Assembly: GCF_000482745.1 (NCBI RefSeq)
Contig: NZ_KI519494.1
Location: forward strand, 124,001 to 188,000
DNA: 64,000 nucleotides
Direction: 5' to 3'
Source of the DNA: Oleidesulfovibrio alaskensis DSM 16109
GTDB lineage: Bacteria > Desulfobacterota > Desulfovibrionia > Desulfovibrionales > Desulfovibrionaceae
A program made the position numbers and the translations under genes. The first letter of the stretch is position 1. Each line of letters begins with the position of its first letter. The notes under the pieces are model-generated. The model saw only the letters and a list, made by a program, of their open reading frames with translations, did not search any database and had not been told where the DNA came from. Of the stretch, positions 58,195 to 64,000 are shown in pieces.

Positions 58195-58728
58195 ATGGCA
58201 CTGGGACTCATCGTCAAAACCGGCCGGATACTGACGGCCAAACTCCTCCTCGGCCAGGCCGTGGACGGCATCACCCACTGCGCCATCGGCGACGGGGATG
58301 CCAGCTTCAGCGACCCGCAGAATCCGCCCGCGCCGGACATCGGCCAGACCGGGCTCAGAAACGAACGCGCCCGCAAGTGCTACTACAAGCGGACCTTCCT
58401 CAAGGAGGACGCCGAAGGGGCGCTGCTGGTCAACGGCGTGCGCTATCTCGAAACCGGCGAGGAGACCAACACCATCGGCATCTTCTTTCGCTTCGACGAG
58501 GCAGAGGCCAACGGCATCACCATCCGCGAATACGGCTTCTTCGGCGGCGACGTGCAGTACGTGCAAAGCGTCACCGGGGATCTCGCCATGGGCGGCGTGT
58601 TCCATCAGGACACCAATCCGACCGGCGAGGTGCTGCGCCCGGGCTACCTGTACGAGGTGAAAAACATTCCCGACTTCAACAAGATTTCCGACACCCGCGT
58701 GGAGCTGGTCGGGATCATCAAGATCTAA
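58195..58728 (+). CDS. Tail fibre protein, gpH N-terminal/collar-like
   Basis: 177 residues. 'IVKTGRILTAKLLLGQAVDGITHCAIGDGDASFSDPQNPPAPDIGQTGLRNERARKCYYKRTFL' and 'GIFFRFDEAEANGITIREYGFFGGD' are like the baseplate-attachment part of P2-type fibre proteins. It should link fibres to the baseplate. Confidence 0.75.
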   Translation: MALGLIVKTGRILTAKLLLGQAVDGITHCAIGDGDASFSDPQNPPAPDIGQTGLRNERARKCYYKRTFLKEDAEGALLVNGVRYLETGEETNTIGIFFRFDEAEANGITIREYGFFGGDVQYVQSVTGDLAMGGVFHQDTNPTGEVLRPGYLYEVKNIPDFNKISDTRVELVGIIKI

Positions 58729-58743
58729 CTGGAGGATTCAAAC

Positions 58744-61700
58744 ATGAGCATCTCACGCGAGACATTCGACCCGACCAAGAACTACAAGCGCATCCGCTAC
58801 CATCAGGATCGCGACCTGCTGGATTCCGAACTCAACGAGCAGCAGGACATCATCAACCTGGAGCGGCGCAAGATCGCCGACATCCTGTTCAAGGAAGGCT
58901 CCATCATCATGGGCCTCGAGGTCAGCGCGGCCGCCAACGTCCTGACCCTGGCTCCGGGCGTGGTCTACATCGACGGTCATCTGGAACAGGTGAGCGGCGC
59001 GACCCTGACCTATGATCCGGCCACCACCAGCGGGGCCGACTACGTCTATGTGGAGCTGCTGAAGTACAACTATGGCTACACCCAGGACCCGGCCCTGATC
59101 AATCCGGCCACCGGCGAGCCCACCGCCGAGCGGGAAAAATGGGCGCTCTCCCTCAAGGCGACGGATACCAGCGGCCAGACGCTGCCCAACAACGTGACCG
59201 AGCGCCGGGTGATCCCGATCTACAAGTTCGACCGCGAGAGCGGCGACGTCACGCCCACTGTGCAGGAGAAATCAAACCTCTACCTGCGGGATCTGCTGGG
59301 CACGCTGCCGGGCAGCCGGATCACCGTCTCCTCGATCACCGAGGACCAGCTCTCCTTCGCCGCCGCCGAGGGGCTCAATTCCCTGATTCAGAATCTGGCC
59401 GAGCGCACCTTCGATCAGGCCGGAAGCTATTTGGTGCGGGGCTTCGACACCTTCATCGGCGGCGTCGACGACGACAGCGTGGAGGCGATCACCAACGCCG
59501 GACGCGCCTACATCCAGGGCTTCCGGCATCAGCGCGATCTGCCCACCTCGACCCTGGTGCCCAAATCCATCGCCACCAAGTCGGTGCGCGGCGAGCAGAA
59601 GACCTTCGACATCAACAAGCGTCGCTATCCGGTCAACTCCACGCCGCTCAAGGAGACGACCCAGGTGGAGGCCATCGTCGAGATCACCCGCAACGTCACT
59701 CGCGGCTCGGTGGGCGGCGGCGAAGACCTGCTCGATCCCAATCCTGTGGTGGACATCCTCGAGGTCAGCCAGGGGGCGACCATCTTCCAGGAGGGCGTGG
59801 ACTGGCAGCAGTCGGGCAACCATGTCGACTGGCTCGGCTCCGGCAACGAACCGGCCATCGGCACCACCTACACGGTGCGCTGGACCTACACCAAGCAGAT
59901 GGTCAAGGGCACCGACTACGTGGACAGCGGCTGGTTCGGACAGGCCAACCATCCGGCGGCCGGAAACTATTTCTATCTGGTGACCGCCTACAACGCCACC
60001 GGCGAGACGGCCTTCAACGCCGCTGCGGTCGTTGCCCGGGCCACCACCGCCGGGGAGATGAACAAGCTCTCCTGGCTACCGGTCAGCGGCGCGACCGGCT
60101 ATCGCGTCTACCGGGCCGCCACCAACGGCGCACGCACCGACTACAAGCGACTGATGGAACTGGGCAGCGAGGCGCTCTCCTATGTCGACGACGGCGTCGA
60201 GGAGATCGGCACCGCTTCGCCTCCGGCCACCAACACGGCCGGACTCACCATGTCGCCAGTGCAGCTCGAGCTGGGCAACCTCAACGTGATCAACTTCGGA
60301 CGCGGCAACCTCGGCGATCAGCCGGTGAACGGCTCCAACTGCAGCCTGGACTACGACTATTACCTCGGTCGACGCGACATCGTTTACGCCACCACCACCG
60401 AGATCAAGCGGCTGGAAGGGGCTCCGGCCGATTTCCCGAAGCTGCCCATCGTGCCGGAAAACGCCCTGGGGCTGTGCAGCATCGACTGCCCGCCCAACTC
60501 CACCGACATGGAGATCCGCAACTTCGGCCTGACCCGCATCACCATGGACCAGATCCACGACATCATCCAAGACGTCGAGGACCTGAAGTACAACGACGCC
60601 CAGTACCAGATGAACAACGAGCTGCAGAACCGGGACGCCCAGACCAAGAAAGGCATCTACTCGGACGACTTCTCGAACACCGCCCAGTCAGACATCTACC
60701 ACGCCGAATGGGACGCCCGAGTCAACGAGATCGCCCGTTTCGTCGCGCCGGACCGCATTCCTCACTCCACGGTGCTCTCGGTCGATCAGGCGGGCAGCAA
60801 TGCCAGCTTCTTCGGCAGCCTGGCGCTACTGCCGGGCAACGAGACCGTGCTGGTGGAACAGAACGACTGGTCCGAGGAGCGGAACATCAACCCCTACGCC
60901 GTGTTCGACAAGCCCCCGGCCATGCTGCAGATCACGCCCAACCTCGGGCGGCGCGGCCAAACCGGGATCGCCGTCACCGGCATCAACTTCACCCCGAGCA
61001 AATCCGGCATCGTGCTGCGCTGCGACGGCCAGGTGATGGCCAGCAACCTGATCAGCGACGAGGCCGGTCGGGTCAGCGCCTCCTTCACCATTCCGACCAA
61101 CGCCCGCAACGGCAACCGGATCGTGGAGATGGCCGACGGCGTCTACTCGGCCCGGGCCAGCCTGCAGATCAACGATCCGCTGGTCATCACCCGTATCGAG
61201 CGCATCATCGAGAACCGCATCATCCGCGTGCCCGTGGTGCAGGTGGTCTGGCGCACCCAGACCATCTTCGTGCCCCGCGATCCGCTGGCCCAGACTTTCA
61301 GCTTCACCCAAAACCAGGTGATTTCCAGCATCGGACTGCAGTTCACCGCCAGGGACCCGAGCATTCCGGTCACGGTGCAGATTCGCGGCGTCACCACCGG
61401 TCTGCCCAACGGCGTGGTGTTCGCCGAGAAAGTGCTGGCCCCGAACGAGATCAGCCTGAGCGGCGAGACCCGCATTCGCTTCGACGACCCGTTCTACGCC
61501 GAGGCCAACACCAGCTATTCCGTGGTGCTGCTGACCAACAGCACCAATTACAAGGTGCGCACCGCCACCCTGGGCAAGATGGGCCGCTGGGGCATCATCA
61601 CCCGGCAGACCTATATGGAAGGCGTGCTGCTGGAGAGCTCCAACGCCGAGACCTGGACGCCGCTCAACGGCTCCGACCTGGCGATGAAGATCTACGGCTA

Positions 61701-62292
61701 CAACTTCCAGTCCGAGGGGATGATTCGCTTTCAGCCGATCACCGGCGTGCAGTTCTCCGACATCAACCTCGACGAATACTCGGCCATCCCCCAGGGTACC
61801 GGTCTCGACTGGGAATACTCCACCGACGGCGGCGTGACCTGGGACGCCATGGTTCCGGCCGAGGAGGAACGGCTGCCCAACCTCGCCACCCGGGTCCAGA
61901 TCCGCGTACGCCTGAGCAGCTCGCTCTCCAACGACACCCCGGCCATCAACTTCCGCGACGTCAACCTGGTGGGCTACCTCAACAAGACCACCGGGGCCTA
62001 TCTGACCCGCGAGAACGAGCTGACCCAGGGGGTGGAATCGACCAAGGCCTATGTGCAGATGCAGATCCCCAGCGGCACCACCCTGCAATGGTTCGCCAGC
62101 AACGACGGCGGCCTGACCTGGGAGGCGATGACCGTCCAGGACACCCGGCCCATCGACGAGAACTGGACCGAGTACACCCTGGTGCGAACCTTCACCGACA
62201 ACACCGGCAACAAGGTCCGTTACAAGGCCGAGATGACCGGCACGCCGCTGATCTACCCGCGCATCCATTCGCTGGGCGCAACCCTGAGCTAA
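58744..62292 (+). CDS. Large tail fibre/baseplate protein (DUF4815)
   Basis: 1,182 residues. The N-terminus 'FDPTKNYKRIRYHQDRDLLDSELNEQQDIINLERRKIADILFKEGSIIMG' is the DUF4815 signature. Residues about 395-495 contain a fibronectin-III-like module ('NYFYLVTAYNATGETAFNAAAVVARATTAGEMNKLSWLPVSGATGYRVYRA'). Further Ig-like modules ('PPAMLQITPNLGRRGQTGIAVTGINFTPSKSGIVLRCDGQ') and a beta-rich C-terminus follow. It is the largest exposed protein here and the best candidate for host-surface recognition. Confidence 0.85.
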   Translation: MSISRETFDPTKNYKRIRYHQDRDLLDSELNEQQDIINLERRKIADILFKEGSIIMGLEVSAAANVLTLAPGVVYIDGHLEQVSGATLTYDPATTSGADYVYVELLKYNYGYTQDPALINPATGEPTAEREKWALSLKATDTSGQTLPNNVTERRVIPIYKFDRESGDVTPTVQEKSNLYLRDLLGTLPGSRITVSSITEDQLSFAAAEGLNSLIQNLAERTFDQAGSYLVRGFDTFIGGVDDDSVEAITNAGRAYIQGFRHQRDLPTSTLVPKSIATKSVRGEQKTFDINKRRYPVNSTPLKETTQVEAIVEITRNVTRGSVGGGEDLLDPNPVVDILEVSQGATIFQEGVDWQQSGNHVDWLGSGNEPAIGTTYTVRWTYTKQMVKGTDYVDSGWFGQANHPAAGNYFYLVTAYNATGETAFNAAAVVARATTAGEMNKLSWLPVSGATGYRVYRAATNGARTDYKRLMELGSEALSYVDDGVEEIGTASPPATNTAGLTMSPVQLELGNLNVINFGRGNLGDQPVNGSNCSLDYDYYLGRRDIVYATTTEIKRLEGAPADFPKLPIVPENALGLCSIDCPPNSTDMEIRNFGLTRITMDQIHDIIQDVEDLKYNDAQYQMNNELQNRDAQTKKGIYSDDFSNTAQSDIYHAEWDARVNEIARFVAPDRIPHSTVLSVDQAGSNASFFGSLALLPGNETVLVEQNDWSEERNINPYAVFDKPPAMLQITPNLGRRGQTGIAVTGINFTPSKSGIVLRCDGQVMASNLISDEAGRVSASFTIPTNARNGNRIVEMADGVYSARASLQINDPLVITRIERIIENRIIRVPVVQVVWRTQTIFVPRDPLAQTFSFTQNQVISSIGLQFTARDPSIPVTVQIRGVTTGLPNGVVFAEKVLAPNEISLSGETRIRFDDPFYAEANTSYSVVLLTNSTNYKVRTATLGKMGRWGIITRQTYMEGVLLESSNAETWTPLNGSDLAMKIYGYNFQSEGMIRFQPITGVQFSDINLDEYSAIPQGTGLDWEYSTDGGVTWDAMVPAEEERLPNLATRVQIRVRLSSSLSNDTPAINFRDVNLVGYLNKTTGAYLTRENELTQGVESTKAYVQMQIPSGTTLQWFASNDGGLTWEAMTVQDTRPIDENWTEYTLVRTFTDNTGNKVRYKAEMTGTPLIYPRIHSLGATLS

Positions 62293-62304
62293 GGAGGCAC
62301 GGCC

Positions 62305-62562
62305 ATGATCGTTCGACGCAAAGGCGGCCTGACCGAGTTCATCCCCACGCCGCAAGAGAAGCGCGACGGCTTGATCCGCGACCACGTCCTGGGCCTGCTG
62401 GAGAATCTGCACCAGCGCCTGGCGCGGCTGGAGCGGGCGTCAAAGCTCCCGGCCGACGAAGCGGAGGCCTTCACGGCGTGGCTTTCGCGGATGCGGGCCG
62501 ACGAGTCGCGCAACCTCGAGCTGCACGCCAGCCTGATCACCTCTGATACCGCCTCCGGCTGA
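62305..62562 (+). CDS. Unknown 85-residue protein
   Basis: AAGGAGG upstream, 12 bases after the fibre gene. Helical and charged ('TPQEKRDGLIRDHVLGLLENLHQRLARLERASKLPADEAEAFTAWLSRMRADESRNLELHAS'). Last gene of the tail unit; may be a fibre chaperone, but no family is recognised. Confidence 0.7.
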   Translation: MIVRRKGGLTEFIPTPQEKRDGLIRDHVLGLLENLHQRLARLERASKLPADEAEAFTAWLSRMRADESRNLELHASLITSDTASG

Positions 62563-62588
62563 CCCGCTCGCTGCCACCGCCAATCCAG

Positions 62589-62625
62589 AAACCCCGGATA
62601 CGGCCAGCCCGTTCCGGGGTTTCTT
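62589..62625 (+). terminator. Terminator of the tail/fibre unit
   Basis: Perfect stem AAACCCCGG (62589-62597) / CCGGGGTTT (62614-62622), then TTCTTCC. It closes the long run of plus-strand structural genes. The following 186 bases are AT-richer and hold no gene; they presumably contain a separate promoter for the amidoligase, which I could not define. Confidence 0.8.
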
Positions 62626-62811
62626 CCGTCTGTGCGCCGCCCAATCCGGCCAAGTTCGCAAGTCATTGAAAATAAACGTGTTAAATGTCGGCTTCGGCTG
62701 TTCTTCTACTTGATTTGTGTCCGGAAAGAAGCATTCATTCATGGTGTAAGCAGAGGCTAAAAAGCCTTGCCAGACAACGACTTAGAAGCGCCATGAACGA
62801 CGGAGGCACGC

Positions 62812-63648
62812 ATGAACCTGAAAGAGATCCACTACGGGATCGAGATCGAGACCGTAAAACGCACCCGGGAGCAGATCGCCTGGGCCATCCACTCGGTGGT
62901 GGGCGGCACGGTCCGCCATGTCGGCATCCCCAGCAGCTATGACCCCTGGGAGGTCGAGGACCTGCGCGGCCGCGTCTGGAAAGTGGTGGGGGATGCCTCC
63001 CTGACCAGCGTCCCGGCCCACCTGCGGGCCGAGGTGGTCAGCCCGGTGCTCGGCTACGACGACATCCCGCAACTGCAGGAGGCGGTCCGGGCCATCCGCC
63101 GCGCCGGGGGCAAGATCAACAGCCAGTGCGGCATCCACATCCATATCGACGCCGCGCCCTTCGACGGCAGGCACCTGGGGAACCTGGCCAAGATCATCTA
63201 CAAGCAAGAGCCGCTGATTCTCCACGCCCTCGGCATCAGCCGCGACCGGCTCAACCGCTACACCCGGCCGGTGAGCGACGAGCTGATCCAGCGCATCGAA
63301 CAGCATCGCCCCCGCACCAAGGACCAGCTCAACCGCATCTGGTACGGCTACCACAACCGCCAGCCCCAGCACTACGACAACAGCCGCTATCACGGGGTCA
63401 ACCTGCACAACGTCTGGTACCGGGGCACGGTGGAGTTCCGCTGGTTCGAGGCGACCCTCCATGCGGGACGGATCAAAGCCTACCTGCAATTCTGCCTCGC
63501 CGTCGCCGCCAAGGCGCTCAACGGTCGGGCAGCCTCCAGCCGCAAGCGGGATTTCGATCCCCAGAGCGCCAAGTACGACTTCCGGGTCTTCCTGCTCCAC
63601 CTCGGCCCAATTGATTTGGGATTGGCGATTTGGGATTGCGGATTGTGA
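62812..63648 (+). CDS. Amidoligase-family enzyme
   Basis: 278 residues, GGAGG upstream. 'IHYGIEIET' (6-14), '[10 protein letters not shown]' (about 104-113) and '[43 protein letters not shown]' (about 193-236) are the metal- and ATP-binding strands of the amidoligase branch of the glutamine-synthetase fold (Amidoligase_2). Members are predicted to form amide bonds with peptides or amino groups and are often mobile. It is separated from the tail genes by a terminator and so is accessory cargo. The last 15 residues come from a degenerate repeat that seems to have replaced the original end. Confidence 0.82.
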   Translation: MNLKEIHYGIEIETVKRTREQIAWAIHSVVGGTVRHVGIPSSYDPWEVEDLRGRVWKVVGDASLTSVPAHLRAEVVSPVLGYDDIPQLQEAVRAIRRAGGKINSQCGIHIHIDAAPFDGRHLGNLAKIIYKQEPLILHALGISRDRLNRYTRPVSDELIQRIEQHRPRTKDQLNRIWYGYHNRQPQHYDNSRYHGVNLHNVWYRGTVEFRWFEATLHAGRIKAYLQFCLAVAAKALNGRAASSRKRDFDPQSAKYDFRVFLLHLGPIDLGLAIWDCGL

Positions 63649-63718
63649 AAACCAATCAGGACATCAAAAACAGGACTGTGCCTAATCCACATTCCGAAAT
63701 CCGCATTCAGCAATCGTA
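63611..63718. repeat. Degenerate GATT-rich direct and inverted repeat
   Basis: Short units of the type GATTTGGGATTG / GCGGATTG repeat between 63611 and 63648, and complementary units (AATCC, GAAATCCGC, CAATCG) follow at 63685-63718. The block covers the end of the amidoligase frame and the gap to the next gene. It looks like a small non-coding palindromic repeat element rather than phage coding sequence. Confidence 0.5.
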
Positions 63719-63748
63719 GCCCGGCCTCACTGTTTAAGGAGGTGCCCC

Positions 63749-64000
63749 ATGAAGATTCTGATCCGCTCCACCCGGCTTTCCGGCGAACCGATCCCCGGCA
63801 GCGGGGAAACCCTGCAAGCCGCCGACTGCCTCGAAGTTGTCGAGCTGATGCGCGGCCAGACGCCGTTTACCGCCAGCCGAGCACCCCGGGACTACATGAC
63901 CGAGGTGCTCTCAGGCATCGAAGGCGGGCCGACCCAGCCTTTGCCGGAGGACGCCGCCGCTGCGGCCGCCGAGTTTCTCACCCGTCTGGCGCGGCACGGC
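63749..64000 (+). CDS. Unknown protein, 5' part (runs off the window)
   Basis: 84 codons are visible from the ATG, with AAGGAGG six bases upstream. 'KILIRSTRLSGEPIPGSGETLQAADCLEVVELMRGQTPFTASRAPRDYMTEVL' is an alpha/beta start, followed by an acidic Ala-rich helix. It lies 100 bases after the amidoligase in the same direction and may be its partner. No family recognised from this part. Confidence 0.65.
   Translation, partial: MKILIRSTRLSGEPIPGSGETLQAADCLEVVELMRGQTPFTASRAPRDYMTEVLSGIEGGPTQPLPEDAAAAAAEFLTRLARHG

Noticed and set aside
59139..62546. 1,135-codon plus-strand open frame overlapping the DUF4815 fibre gene
   Set aside because: The +1 shadow of the fibre gene: Arg/His/Gln/Gly-rich, no motifs, no ribosome site.

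Overview
The window is a bacterial chromosome segment (bases 1 to about 1,713) joined to one large, largely intact, contractile-tailed prophage that fills the rest and runs off the right edge. The host part carries the start of a membrane channel gene (minus strand) and a tRNA-Ala(GGC) gene. The GC-rich phage genes, the DUF2924/serine-recombinase pair and the overall gene styles suggest a Gram-negative proteobacterium, perhaps a Desulfovibrio-like sulfate reducer. That host assignment is inference; no taxonomic marker other than one tRNA is present.

Layout. Bases 2,073-4,872 (minus strand) hold the integration module: a large serine recombinase, DUF2924 protein, a small HTH protein and a small unknown. 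A divergent control region (about 4,873-5,173) carries a palindromic operator inside the promoter of a LexA-like, self-cleaving repressor (5,174-5,797). Two unknown co-translated genes follow (5,844-8,067). Bases 8,390-9,496 encode an unknown protein and a sigma-70-family factor. Bases 9,601-18,223 are a compact replication/recombination operon: Cas4/RecB-type nuclease, Sak4-like ATPase, SSB-like protein, XPF/ERCC4 nuclease, RecD2-like helicase and a primase-helicase. A ParE/Phd-type toxin-antitoxin pair sits antisense at 18,225-18,826. It is followed by a non-coding block rich in TGCGGTGG repeats that looks like a replication origin (18,952-19,569). Bases 19,475-21,119 carry a late-type regulator and the small terminase. 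A minus-strand island (21,720-23,217) carries a tyrosine recombinase and a partner consisting of a core-binding domain only, next to an array of dyad-symmetric repeats. Bases 23,357-37,917 are packaging and head genes, including two unusual fusions. Bases 37,977-62,562 are tail, baseplate, spike and fibre genes ending at a strong terminator. An amidoligase and a partial gene close the window.

The most notable non-gene signal is a 33-bp bipartite element, consensus TCCGAC-N13-YTCCGGTAAGTAAS. It occurs eight times, always on the plus strand, always directly after a stop codon (once overlapping it) and 23-90 bp upstream of the first gene of a functional block. It has promoter geometry, and its first copy lies two bases after the phage sigma-factor gene. 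I infer that it is the dedicated promoter of a phage-encoded sigma regulon that divides the genome into separately started transcription units.

Other high-interest items: a 1,529-residue MuF head protein carrying a HipA-like kinase-type domain and an unknown C-terminus, followed by two small co-translated genes (possible capsid-borne effector and immunity). There is also an adenine methyltransferase fused in frame to a prohead-protease-like domain and a scaffold that has its own internal start. Further signals are five consecutive perfect hairpins in the 3' end of a tail gene, a classic T-TTT-TTG -1 frameshift signal in the tail-assembly chaperone, and a Shine-Dalgarno sequence locked in a hairpin before the sigma gene.
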